The notes under the pieces were generated by a model. That model was given only the letters and a program-made list of their open reading frames with translations. It was not told the origin of the DNA and did no database searches. Of a stretch of DNA of 9,416 nucleotides, positions 1 to 6,175 are shown piece by piece. This DNA comes from Dehalococcoidia bacterium UBA1151. Its GTDB lineage: Bacteria > Chloroflexota > Dehalococcoidia > Lucifugimonadales > Lucifugimonadaceae. Position numbers and translations under genes: made by a program. The DNA is taken from NCBI GenBank assembly GCA_002311865.1, contig DBZV01000085.1, positions 1 through 9,416 on the forward strand. Reading direction: 5' to 3'. Every line of letters begins with the position of its first letter. Positions within the stretch are counted from its first letter, which is position 1.

Positions 1-2
1 CG

Positions 3-86
3 GTTTTTGGGGGGCAGGTCACATCAGCGTCTGATAGCGATATCAACGCGCTGCTGAACCCGTACAAGCGAATACCACTGGGCTAA
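3..86 (+). CDS. C-terminal end of an upstream ORF (partial), possibly phage structural
   Basis: An open frame enters from the window's left edge and ends at TAA 84-86, giving a 27-residue C-terminus that finishes NPYKRIPLG. No start lies inside the window. The next gene can begin at a GTG that directly abuts this stop (TAAGTG), or at an ATG 9 bp further on. That dense packing on the same strand is typical of phage structural operons. I cannot assign a family from 27 residues; its position just before a tail-terminator-like gene would suit a capsid or head-tail connector protein, but this is inference only. Confidence 0.45.
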   Translation, partial: VFGGQVTSASDSDINALLNPYKRIPLG

Positions 87-95
87 GTGGCCGAG

Positions 96-467
96 ATGAG
101 CATCGCTGCTGCGCGGGCGGACATTGCGGCCGCCCTGGACACAATTCCAGGGTTGGCCGTTGCCTCCTACCCAATCACAGAAGTTCAGGACTCGCCTTCG
201 GTCGCAATCGAGCTGGAGCAGGTCAACTACACGGACCTTACGTACCGTTTCCGGCTGAAGTTGGAGATAGCATCGTGGGATGAACCCACAGCATACGGCG
301 AGATCGATCTCTATCTGGAACTCACGGGCACCAAGAGCATTTACGCAGTCGTCTCAGCAGATCCCGCGTGTATTGCAATCGAAGCAGCGGTTGTGAAACT
401 GCCTAAACGCCCTTCACAGCGGCATCCGGGAGCAGACATGATCGTGGTCTACACGGATGTGCCATAA
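96..467 (+). CDS. Putative phage tail-terminator / tail-completion-like protein
   Basis: About 123 residues from ATG 96. An in-frame GTG at 87, directly after the upstream stop, would add three residues; neither start has a convincing Shine-Dalgarno sequence, so coupling to the upstream gene is likely. The N-terminus has an amphipathic helix (SIAAARADIAAALDTIPGL) followed by a proline/valine stretch and alternating beta strands (VAIELEQVNYTDLTYRF). This layout resembles tail-terminator or minor tail proteins of siphophages with the N-terminal pattern of an ALAAAL-type helix followed by TIPGL. In such phages these proteins cap the tail tube. No signal peptide or TM segment is seen. The assignment rests on layout and N-terminal resemblance, not on a catalytic motif. 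It could instead be an unrelated small alpha/beta protein. Confidence 0.5.
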   Translation: MSIAAARADIAAALDTIPGLAVASYPITEVQDSPSVAIELEQVNYTDLTYRFRLKLEIASWDEPTAYGEIDLYLELTGTKSIYAVVSADPACIAIEAAVVKLPKRPSQRHPGADMIVVYTDVP

Positions 468-469
468 CA

Positions 470-718
470 ATGAGCAATCAACCCGTAATGGCAAACTCCG
501 ATCCACATGCGGGCGGACAAAAGGATGAGATTGATCGCGACCAGTTGCTGCGTGGACTCTGGGATTCGCTGCATGAAGTGAAAGACAAAGTTGAGAATGA
601 CCACGATCATCGCTTGCGTCGAATTGAGGCAGAGCTGCGGTGGCTAACGTTGCTCCTGGGAGCGGAGATCGTCGCGCTTATCTCGACAGCAATCGCGACC
701 ATCGCTGGCGGAGGCTAA
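470..718 (+). CDS. Small coiled-coil, one-TM protein (XhlA/holin-accessory-like)
   Basis: This is an 82-residue protein starting at ATG 470, two bases after the previous stop. An alternative start is the ATG at residue 7 (488). Residues 1-35 are polar. Residues about 35-58 are charged and heptad-like (LHEVKDKVENDHDHRLRRIEAEL). They lead through RWLTLLL into a C-terminal hydrophobic helix (about residues 59-79) ending in Gly-Gly-Gly. A short coiled coil followed by one C-terminal TM helix is the architecture of XhlA-type haemolysin/holin accessory proteins of phages, which sit in the membrane near lysis genes. Tight linkage to the tail-terminator-like gene supports a phage origin. No lysin or other lysis gene is in the window, so a different small membrane role is possible. 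Confidence 0.5.
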   Translation: MSNQPVMANSDPHAGGQKDEIDRDQLLRGLWDSLHEVKDKVENDHDHRLRRIEAELRWLTLLLGAEIVALISTAIATIAGGG

Positions 719-783
719 CCCTGGAATCTCGGACAACTCCTCCGCTCGCAAAGTCGACGGCCTGAAATCCAACCGCGGAGAAC

Positions 784-822
784 GAGCCTAGAATCACCCT
801 CCAACTCCAGGCTCATTTTTTT
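784..822 (+). terminator. Rho-independent terminator after the phage-like genes
   Basis: GAGCCT (784-789) is perfectly repeated in inverse as AGGCTC (809-814) and is followed by A and seven T residues (816-822). The 19-nt loop is long for an intrinsic terminator, so efficiency is uncertain. Its position, about 65 bp after the last phage-like gene and about 75 bp before the next start, fits the end of that transcript. Confidence 0.6.
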
Positions 823-887
823 GACCGGGTTGCGTAGTCGATCTTGCTCCTCTGCTGTATATTCGACAGCCTGCAATAAACACAGTC

Positions 888-893
888 GGAAAG
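888..893 (+). promoter_or_regulatory. Ribosome binding site that bears on the start of the reductase
   Basis: GGAAAG lies 2 nt before ATG 896 but 8 nt before the in-frame ATG 902. Spacing therefore favours initiation at 902 (MGPRIGIL), although 896 (MKMGPRIG) gives a near-identical protein. Confidence 0.4.
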
Positions 894-895
894 AT

Positions 896-1930
896 ATGAA
901 AATGGGACCGCGAATCGGTATCCTCGGCGTTGGTGCAATCGGCGGGGTGGTTGGCGGCGAACTGACCCGGGCAGGCCATGACGTTACATTGATAGACATG
1001 TGGCCTGAGCACGTCAACGCCATGAAGACCGATGGCCTCACCGTGACCAAGCGGGACGAGGAGTTCAACACCCCCGTCAACGCGCTGCACATTCATGAGC
1101 TCCAGAATATCGATGAGAAATTCGACTATGGATTCCTGGCTGTGAAGTCTTACGACACCGAATGGGCTGCCGCGCTGATCGATAACTACGTCAAAGACGG
1201 TGGCGCAGTGGTCGATTTCCAGAACGGCATCAATGACGAGCGAGTGGCCGCAGTGGTGGGCATCGAAAGGGCGATGGCCTGCATCATCACAATCGGCGCC
1301 GGAATGTACGAGCCAGGCCACGTGGTCCGCTCAGACGCCAACGATATCGGCTTCAAGATTGGCGAGCACGATGGCTCCGATACGGCTCGAGCGCAAGAGC
1401 TCATTGGCATAATGAACGACGTAGCACAGACCAAGCTCACCACCAACATGTGGGGCGACCGCTGGTCCAAGCTAGCCGTCAACTGCATGGCTAACCCGAT
1501 CGCCGGCCTTTCCGGTCTCGGCTCCTCTGAGGTTCGCACCGATCCGGTCGCCAGCCGGATCGCCATTCAGATGGCCGCAGAAGTGGTCTCTGTTGCGCTC
1601 GCGCTCGGCCACACAGTCGAACCAATTTCCGGTATCGACCCGTCGCGCTTCATCGAGGCTGCCAAAGGCATTAACGCTGAAGAGCTGCAGACCGACATGG
1701 CCACCGGTGCTGAGGCAGTTGCAGGAGGTCATCCATCATTCCTGCAAGACGTAATGAAACACCGTCGCACGGAGATCGAATTCCTCAGTGGCTACGTTTC
1801 CGAGAAGGGCCGTGAAGCAGGAGTCAAAACTCCCTTTTGCGACGCCATAGTAGAAACAGTCCTGAGCCACGGCGTCGGCAAGCTAGAGCCGAAGCCAGAG
1901 AACCTCGCACCACTTGAGGCGCTGCTCTAA
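896..1930 (+). CDS. Ketopantoate reductase family (ApbA/PanE-like) 2-dehydropantoate 2-reductase
   Basis: The protein has about 344 residues. An upstream in-frame TTG at 821 lies inside the terminator T-run and is rejected as the start. A Rossmann NADP(H)-binding motif GVGAIG is at residues 11-16 after the first beta strand. FLAVKSYD follows as the linker strand, and QNGINDE holds the conserved Asn near residue 110. WSKLAVNCMANPIAGL carries the expected catalytic Lys (about residue 192), and RRTEIEFLSGY carries the conserved Glu (about 293) of the ApbA C-terminal domain. Family enzymes reduce 2-dehydropantoate to pantoate with NADPH in the cytosol, but many paralogues act on other 2-keto or 3-hydroxy acids. 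No panB/panC neighbours are present and the surroundings are catabolic, so a paralogue with another hydroxy/keto-acid substrate is as likely as pantothenate synthesis. All key residues are present and the length is close to normal or slightly long. Confidence 0.88.
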   Translation: MKMGPRIGILGVGAIGGVVGGELTRAGHDVTLIDMWPEHVNAMKTDGLTVTKRDEEFNTPVNALHIHELQNIDEKFDYGFLAVKSYDTEWAAALIDNYVKDGGAVVDFQNGINDERVAAVVGIERAMACIITIGAGMYEPGHVVRSDANDIGFKIGEHDGSDTARAQELIGIMNDVAQTKLTTNMWGDRWSKLAVNCMANPIAGLSGLGSSEVRTDPVASRIAIQMAAEVVSVALALGHTVEPISGIDPSRFIEAAKGINAEELQTDMATGAEAVAGGHPSFLQDVMKHRRTEIEFLSGYVSEKGREAGVKTPFCDAIVETVLSHGVGKLEPKPENLAPLEALL

Positions 1931-1943
1931 GGGGTCCGGTCGC

Positions 1944-1994
1944 GCGGGCATCCCTGCCCGCATTTCGCCCGCTTACATGGGCAGGATGCCCATG
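1944..1994. repeat. Tandem perfect palindromes between convergent genes (REP-like / bidirectional terminator)
   Basis: Two perfect short hairpins sit back to back. The first is GCGGGCA (1944-1950), loop TCCC, TGCCCGC (1955-1961). The second is CATGGGCA (1976-1983), loop GGA, TGCCCATG (1987-1994). The two hairpins are also related: 1946-1959 is the inverse complement of 1979-1991 apart from one extra base, so a single long stem is an alternative fold. They fill most of the 72-bp gap between the convergent reductase and Gfo/Idh/MocA genes. There is no T-run, so they may be a mobile REP/MITE-like palindrome that serves as a transcript end. Confidence 0.6.
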
Positions 1995-2002
1995 CTACGC
2001 GA

Positions 2003-3154
2003 TTACGTTCGCCGCACGGTCACCATCTGTCCGCTCGCGGCGCTCTCATAAGCCGCCATCAGCACTGCCAGCGAGCCAATAGCCTCTTCCGCCGTGATCT
2101 CTGGGCGCGCACCTGAATCCAGGCTGTCGATGAAGCGGGCTATGTCTACCGGATACCAGTTGTCTTCGCTGGCCAGTGCATCCCACGTGCCTTTCGTGGG
2201 ATTACCGCCAGAGCTGCGAGTCGAACGCCACATCATCATCGGGTCTACCGGATTCGGCGGCGGCAACTCAGGCGCGGAATCAGCGTTCGAAATCTCAATG
2301 TGCGGTGTCCACGCATCGAAGGTCTCCGTGCCGTCCGTGCCCACCAGCGCGACTTTGTGAGCGCCGCCTTTCGGGTGACTGTAGTAGCCGATGCGACCGC
2401 CAGTGGCACTGGCGACCACGCCGTCTTCCAGCTGCATCATCACCGCGCCAAAGTCTTCCACATCCCGCCTGGCATGCGACTCAAAAAAGTAGTTCGCGGT
2501 GGTCGCCGTCACCTCAATGGCAGCCTTGCCAGATAGCCACAGGCAGAGCCCCACGGCGTAGACGCCCAGGTCGAAGAACTCTCGCTTCGCGTCAACAAAC
2601 GTGTACTTTTCTAGGGGAAATTTCTCTTGCCGCACAACGCCCGCCGGAGCCGAACCCGCGCGGCCCTTCGCGAACAGAACGTCTGCATGTATCCCAACAA
2701 GCCGCCCTATTCTGCCGGAGTCCACGCACTCCTTCGCTGCCTGCACCCACGGCAACCCAACGAAGCTGTACATCTGGTTCGGCGCTCCGCTGCGCCGCAA
2801 AGCATCTCGGATGGCGAGTCCGTCCCTCAGACTACCGGCAAGCGGTTTGTCCAGATATATTGCTTTGCCAGATTTGCCACACATTGGACCCGCTATGCTG
2901 CGGCTCTCAACCTGCGGGCACATGCTCACAATATCGACGTCCGTTCGACCGAGCGCCGTCTCAAGATCAGGAACAAACGGAATCCCGTATCCGTCTGCCA
3001 TCTCCCGAGAAAGTGTGATGCGTTCATCTGAAGCGTCGGGCGCATCGGTCACTGCAATGAGCCGACAACGTTCGTCAGCATCAAACGCCGCCACATGAGT
3101 CTCCTGGTGCGTGCGGTTGCCGCCAACGAAGAGAACGCCATATTCGTTAACCAT
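2003..3154 (-). CDS. Gfo/Idh/MocA family oxidoreductase, full length
   Basis: 383 residues. The N-terminal Rossmann domain (about residues 1-125) starts YGVLFVGGNRTHQ and ends with the YLDKPLAGS segment, whose Lys103 matches the catalytic EKP lysine of the family. The C-terminal domain begins SGRIGRLVGIHADV (about 146). It contains FFDLGVYAVG with Asp195 and Tyr199, the variant of the usual D-x-G-x-H motif seen in glucose-fructose oxidoreductase and dihydrodiol dehydrogenase relatives. The family uses NAD(P) to oxidise or reduce sugars, inositols or related hydroxy compounds. The nucleotide motif is unusual (VGGNRTH rather than GxGxxG/A), so cofactor binding may differ. The start ATG shares its A with the stop of the upstream small gene (TGATG), which indicates translational coupling and functional pairing. 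The substrate cannot be told from sequence. Confidence 0.87.
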   Translation of the reverse strand: MVNEYGVLFVGGNRTHQETHVAAFDADERCRLIAVTDAPDASDERITLSREMADGYGIPFVPDLETALGRTDVDIVSMCPQVESRSIAGPMCGKSGKAIYLDKPLAGSLRDGLAIRDALRRSGAPNQMYSFVGLPWVQAAKECVDSGRIGRLVGIHADVLFAKGRAGSAPAGVVRQEKFPLEKYTFVDAKREFFDLGVYAVGLCLWLSGKAAIEVTATTANYFFESHARRDVEDFGAVMMQLEDGVVASATGGRIGYYSHPKGGAHKVALVGTDGTETFDAWTPHIEISNADSAPELPPPNPVDPMMMWRSTRSSGGNPTKGTWDALASEDNWYPVDIARFIDSLDSGARPEITAEEAIGSLAVLMAAYESAASGQMVTVRRT

Positions 3155-3531
3155 CAGCGATCATCATGGTGATACGCCGCGCCTTCGCTACCGATCAGCG
3201 CGATATCGAGCCCGGGGCGCTGATCTGCCGATGTGACTCCTGTCGCAATCAGGGCAGCCTGACCTCCCGCCCATCGGCAAATCATAGAGATGTTCCCTGA
3301 TTCGCCTTCGCCCATTGTGCTGTATGACTCAGGCGCGGTGCCGAATATCGATGAGATATCGGAGAGCGCGACTTCTGCAAGATCGGATGAGCTTTCATTG
3401 CCCGCAACGAACGTCGCCATCCACCGGACAAATACTGGCCGACCAATTCGGCCCGATTCTGCGATCTCTCTCAGACCCTGAGTAACAGATTTCACTTCAC
3501 TATTCATTAAGGTGGAGTCTAGGAGCGCCAC
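3154..3531 (-). CDS. Stand-alone Gfo/Idh/MocA C-terminal-like domain protein
   Basis: 125 residues from a GTG at 3531, the most upstream start possible because an in-frame TGA lies 9 bp before it; GGAG precedes it by 3 nt. An ATG at 3507 is an alternative start (117 residues). Residues about 20-41 (LREIAESGRIGRPVFVRWM) match the beginning of the Gfo/Idh/MocA C-terminal beta-sheet domain and parallel CVDSGRIGRLVGIHADV in the neighbouring full-length protein. The protein ends near IALIGSEGAAYHHDD, where that domain's ALxGxxG strand normally lies. No Rossmann domain or EKP lysine is encoded, and no remnant of one is visible in the roughly 90 bp up to the divergent gene. It therefore cannot be a complete oxidoreductase. 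It may be a partner subunit of the next gene (TGATG overlap) or the remnant of a deleted paralogue. Confidence 0.7.
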   Translation of the reverse strand: MALLDSTLMNSEVKSVTQGLREIAESGRIGRPVFVRWMATFVAGNESSSDLAEVALSDISSIFGTAPESYSTMGEGESGNISMICRWAGGQAALIATGVTSADQRPGLDIALIGSEGAAYHHDDR

Positions 3532-3611
3532 CTGCTCCGGTCAATCATCTTCAAGCGTTGGGTATATTCAAGATAAAGTAGCCGCCTACGGCGACGCATT
3601 GTGGTTTGAAG
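3532..3611. promoter_or_regulatory. Divergent promoter region
   Basis: This roughly 80-bp AT-richer gap separates the divergent Gfo/Idh/MocA pair (minus) and aldolase operon (plus), so both promoters must lie here or inside the opposing genes. On the plus strand TATATT (3563-3568) and GATAAA (3572-3577) are possible -10 elements. On the minus strand the complementary stretch contains TTGAAT. No convincing -35/-10 pair with standard spacing was found for either direction. Confidence 0.35.
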
Positions 3612-3616
3612 GGAGG
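3612..3616 (+). promoter_or_regulatory. Strong ribosome binding site of the aldolase
   Basis: GGAGG lies 5 nt before ATG 3622, the best Shine-Dalgarno match in the window. It fixes the aldolase start and suggests that this is the first gene of the operon. Confidence 0.7.
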
Positions 3617-3621
3617 ACGGG

Positions 3622-4344
3622 ATGCGCAAGAGTAATATCAGGGCGAAAATTACGGCGGGCGAGAAAGCGATCGGCTTTGGGATCACATTCCCATCAGTGG
3701 AATTGTTCGACATCGTAGGACACCTCGGTTTTGACTACGTCCACCTCGATGCCGAGCACGGTGAGTTCGATTTCGGCGACGTAGAGGACATGTGCCGTGT
3801 TGCGGACATGCACAACATGACCTGCACCGCACGCATTCCAAACATCGATAATTCAACAATCCTGCGATTCCTGGATCGCGGAATCATGGGCATTCTTGCG
3901 CCTCACATCTCAAACCGGGATGAGGCCGAACAGGCAGCAAAGGCGTCCCGGTACGGCCCGGAAGGCGAGCGTAGCTTTGGCACCGGGCGAGGTCGGGACT
4001 ACGGACTGCGCAAGCCACCCGCTGAGTACATGGCGGAGTTCAATCACGAGATGGTGCTGGGCGTTCAAATTGAGACGGCCGAGGGCGTTGAGAAGATCGA
4101 TGAGATCTTGGAAGTTGACGGCATCGACTACATAGCTTTTGGCCCCGCCGACCTGGCGCAGTCAATCGGACACCCGGGCGACGCTGGCCACTCAGACGTT
4201 GAGGCCGCGATGGAGAGCGTCCGAAAGCGCGTGCGAGGGGCTGGCAGGTTGATGTCAGAGGATGTTATGGACGCCATGAACTTCGTGATGTGGATGCCGC
4301 CGCTACTTGAGCAATGGCTGGAAAATGCAAGATCTTCGAGTTGA
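3622..4344 (+). CDS. HpcH/HpaI-family aldolase (2-keto-3-deoxy-acid type, metal dependent)
   Basis: 240 residues. Class II pyruvate-type aldolase barrel motifs appear in order: FDYVHLDAEHGEFD (Glu45, His46), ARIPN (Arg71), GIMGILAPHISN, GTGRGRDYG, VLGVQIETAEGVEKIDEI (Glu141, a metal ligand in the family) and YIAFGPADLAQSIGHPG (Asp167, metal ligand). His, Arg, Glu and Asp of the active site are all present. The family reversibly cleaves 2-keto-3-deoxy or 4-hydroxy-2-keto acids to pyruvate plus an aldehyde. The usual C-terminal segment is divergent (DAMNFVMWMPPLLEQW..SSS), but it still resembles the LLL-gAr-fL ending of relatives. It overlaps the next gene by 20 bp. Substrate unknown; a sugar-acid or aromatic-acid intermediate is plausible. 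Confidence 0.87.
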   Translation: MRKSNIRAKITAGEKAIGFGITFPSVELFDIVGHLGFDYVHLDAEHGEFDFGDVEDMCRVADMHNMTCTARIPNIDNSTILRFLDRGIMGILAPHISNRDEAEQAAKASRYGPEGERSFGTGRGRDYGLRKPPAEYMAEFNHEMVLGVQIETAEGVEKIDEILEVDGIDYIAFGPADLAQSIGHPGDAGHSDVEAAMESVRKRVRGAGRLMSEDVMDAMNFVMWMPPLLEQWLENARSSS

Positions 4345-5098
4345 CCCATCGACGCTACTAATCGGGCTCGATGGCTGTAAAAACGGCTGGATTGGCGCCG
4401 CAACGGAGTTAGGCGACCTTACCAACGTGCGCATGATCAAGATTCGGCGTTTCGATGATCTTTTCGGCGCGTTCGGGGCATCGCCAGGCGTGGTTGCAGT
4501 CGATATGCCAGTTGGGCTGGTGAACGACGGCAGCCGCGCGGTCGACGGTGCTGCGCGCAAGCTGCTGGGCAGTCAGGCGACATCGATATTCACGCCGCCG
4601 GAACGCATGCTGCTTGAGTTCGCAAGCCTCAACGGCCACCTTCAGTCACCGTACCCATTGAGCTATTTAGACTCTTGGTCCGCTGTCAACGATTGGTCAA
4701 AAAACTTCCTGAGTCACGGAGTCCCGCAACAGGCATTCGGCATCTTTGCGAAAATAGCGGAGGTCGATCGCTACATGACGGCCGAGCGCGATCCCCGGGT
4801 TCACGAAGCGCATCCAGAGTTGATATTCCGTGAAATGAACGATGGCGATCAACTCCCGCCAAAACGGCAGCCAGAAGGCGTGGAATCGCGCATCGGGCTA
4901 CTGGCGGATTCAATGGGCGTCGATGTTGGACCACTGCCCATCGGTGGAGACAACTCAGTCAGAAGCAACCGGGACGATGAGTTGGACGCCCTCGCTCTGC
5001 TCTGGACAGCAAAGCGAATTGCAACAGGTGAGGCAAGGCGGATCCCGGAGGTAGTCGACTTCGACCCCGTCGGCCTCGACATGGCGATGTGGTTTTGA
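4325..5098 (+). CDS. DUF429 family protein (predicted RNase H-like fold)
   Basis: 257 residues from ATG 4325, which lies inside the end of the aldolase gene. A TTG at 4307 is a less likely start. Conserved DUF429 motifs are visible: LIGLDGCKNGW (Asp16), VVAVDMPVGL (Asp60), AARKLLGSQATSIFTPP, FAKIAEVDRY (Lys143, Glu146), HEAHPELIFREM (His163, Glu165) and RDDELDALALLWTA (Asp217, Asp218, Asp221). The acidic set is the reason this family was predicted to be RNase H-like with two-metal catalysis; its physiological role is not established. A 20-bp overlap with the aldolase and a 22-bp gap to the oxidoreductase place it inside a metabolic operon, which gives no hint of a nucleic-acid role. The acidic residues are intact, so it is probably active. 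Confidence 0.85.
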   Translation: MQDLRVDPSTLLIGLDGCKNGWIGAATELGDLTNVRMIKIRRFDDLFGAFGASPGVVAVDMPVGLVNDGSRAVDGAARKLLGSQATSIFTPPERMLLEFASLNGHLQSPYPLSYLDSWSAVNDWSKNFLSHGVPQQAFGIFAKIAEVDRYMTAERDPRVHEAHPELIFREMNDGDQLPPKRQPEGVESRIGLLADSMGVDVGPLPIGGDNSVRSNRDDELDALALLWTAKRIATGEARRIPEVVDFDPVGLDMAMWF

Positions 5099-5120
5099 AC
5101 CTGGGAGATAGACGAGCGAT

Positions 5121-6050
5121 ATGAAGATCGGTATTGGTATTGGACCCCTGCCGCGGGACAAGCGCGACCTCAAAGGGAATATCGAGTGGGCTGTCGATGC
5201 TGAATCAGACGGATTCGATTCGCTCTGGATCTCACACGGCCTGGCGATCGATTCGTTGCAACTCGTCGCGCTTGCCGGTGAGCAGACCTCGAAGATCGAA
5301 CTCATCACCGGTGTGATTCCCGTCTACTCAAGATCGCCACTGCTTATGGCGCAACAAGCACTCACCGCCAACGAGGCAGCCGACGGCCGACTTAGCCTGG
5401 GTCTCGGTGTCGCCCACCCGGAATCGACCGCCGTCCTCTGGAACGCTACTTATGATCGCCCGGCAAAGTACATGCGGGAGTACCTCGGTGCGTTGATCCC
5501 ACTGCTGGAAGACCGAGCCGTGGACTGGGCTGGCGAAATGATCATCACCTCAGCGTCGATGGGCTTCAAGAGCCCGCCCACACCCTCAGTCCTCCTCGCA
5601 GCAATGGCCCCCTTGATGCTGAAGCTGGCTGGCGAGCAAACAGACGGCACGATTCTGTGGATGTGCGGCCGCAAGACCGTTGAAACCCACATCGCGCTTC
5701 GGATCAATCGGGCAGCGGAGGCCGCAGGTCGACGAGCGCCGCGAGTATGCGTAGCACTGCCGATTTGCGTCACGGACGAACCAGAGGCAGCGCGCGAATC
5801 AGTAGCGGCAACATTGGGTGGCTATGGTCGGCTGGTCAACTACCGCGCTGCGCTGGACATCGAAGGCGCAGCCGGCCCGGAAGATGTGGCGATAGTTGGA
5901 AATGAAGATGAAGTAGAAGCGCAGCTGCGCGACTTCGCCTCAGCGGGAGCCACAGACTTCTTCGCGTCGTTCACCACCACAGGCCGAGGAGATACGGAGT
6001 CACCACTCAGAACGCGCGCATTGCTGAAGCGCCTGATCGGAGCGTTCTAG
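5121..6050 (+). CDS. LLM-class flavin-dependent oxidoreductase, probably F420-dependent
   Basis: 309 residues from ATG 5121; a GGAGA at 5104-5108 lies rather far upstream (12 nt). The N-terminus MKIGIGIGPL, then NIEWAVDAESDGFDSLWISH, ELITGVIPVYSRSPLLMAQQALTANEAADGRLSLGLGVAHP and later KLAGEQTDGTILWMCG are the strands and loops of the bacterial luciferase-like TIM barrel. The N-terminal pattern and length are closest to the mycobacterial-type F420-dependent subgroup (TIGR03564-like). Such enzymes use reduced F420 or FMN for hydride transfer or monooxygenation of small organic molecules. It is third in the aldolase-DUF429 operon. The C-terminal GRGDTESPLRTRALLKRL is intact. Substrate and cofactor are inferred from family only. 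Confidence 0.87.
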   Translation: MKIGIGIGPLPRDKRDLKGNIEWAVDAESDGFDSLWISHGLAIDSLQLVALAGEQTSKIELITGVIPVYSRSPLLMAQQALTANEAADGRLSLGLGVAHPESTAVLWNATYDRPAKYMREYLGALIPLLEDRAVDWAGEMIITSASMGFKSPPTPSVLLAAMAPLMLKLAGEQTDGTILWMCGRKTVETHIALRINRAAEAAGRRAPRVCVALPICVTDEPEAARESVAATLGGYGRLVNYRAALDIEGAAGPEDVAIVGNEDEVEAQLRDFASAGATDFFASFTTTGRGDTESPLRTRALLKRLIGAF

Positions 6051-6175
6051 CTCAGCCGCAATAGTGAGATGGTGACGATAGAGAGCACCCCGGCTCCCAC
6101 CACAATAACGAGGCCAGTCATCAGAAAAAGCAACCGTGGGTCTTTGGCTGGATCTGCCTGTTTCGCATAGCGCAT
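6047..6175 (-). CDS. 42-residue single-TM microprotein
   Basis: ATG (complement of 6173-6175) to TAG (complement of 6047-6049), 42 codons plus stop. GGAG (complement of 6185-6188) lies 9 nt upstream, a good ribosome binding site. The protein starts MRYAKQADPAKDPRLL (basic, polar, about 16 residues). About 20 hydrophobic residues with Gly-rich turns follow (from FLMTGLVIVV to SIVTI), and the ending LLRLS carries one Arg. This pattern predicts one membrane-spanning helix with a short tail at each end; the Lys/Arg-rich N-terminus suggests N-in orientation. It is convergent with the LLM oxidoreductase, and the two stop codons overlap (CTAG). No family is recognised; function unknown. The clean codon-by-codon match of start, hydrophobic helix and RBS argues against chance, but it is not proof of expression. 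Confidence 0.65.
   Translation of the reverse strand: MRYAKQADPAKDPRLLFLMTGLVIVVGAGVLSIVTISLLRLS

Noticed and set aside
719..895. Attachment site or tRNA at the phage-like/cellular border
   Set aside because: No tRNA-like sequence or obvious direct repeat within the window was found; the left flank is not available to search for the other copy.
794..1321. 175-codon minus-strand ORF antisense to the reductase
   Set aside because: No recognisable domain, rich in His and Cys, and opposite a gene with intact Rossmann and catalytic motifs; treated as a shadow.
2176..3018. Long plus-strand ORF (280 codons) antisense to the Gfo/Idh/MocA gene
   Set aside because: Its translation is low-complexity, rich in Arg, Ser and Pro and without family motifs, as expected for a shadow of a high-GC gene; the minus-strand frame has clear domains.
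2003..3531. The two minus-strand Gfo/Idh/MocA ORFs as one gene split by a frameshift
   Set aside because: The downstream ORF has its own complete Rossmann domain and C-terminal domain. The upstream ORF is a C-terminal domain only. The junction is a clean TGATG coupling, so they are two genes.
4255..4344. Frameshift at the C-terminus of the aldolase
   Set aside because: The unusual ending still resembles the LLL-gAr-fL terminus of family members, and no other frame gives a better continuation.
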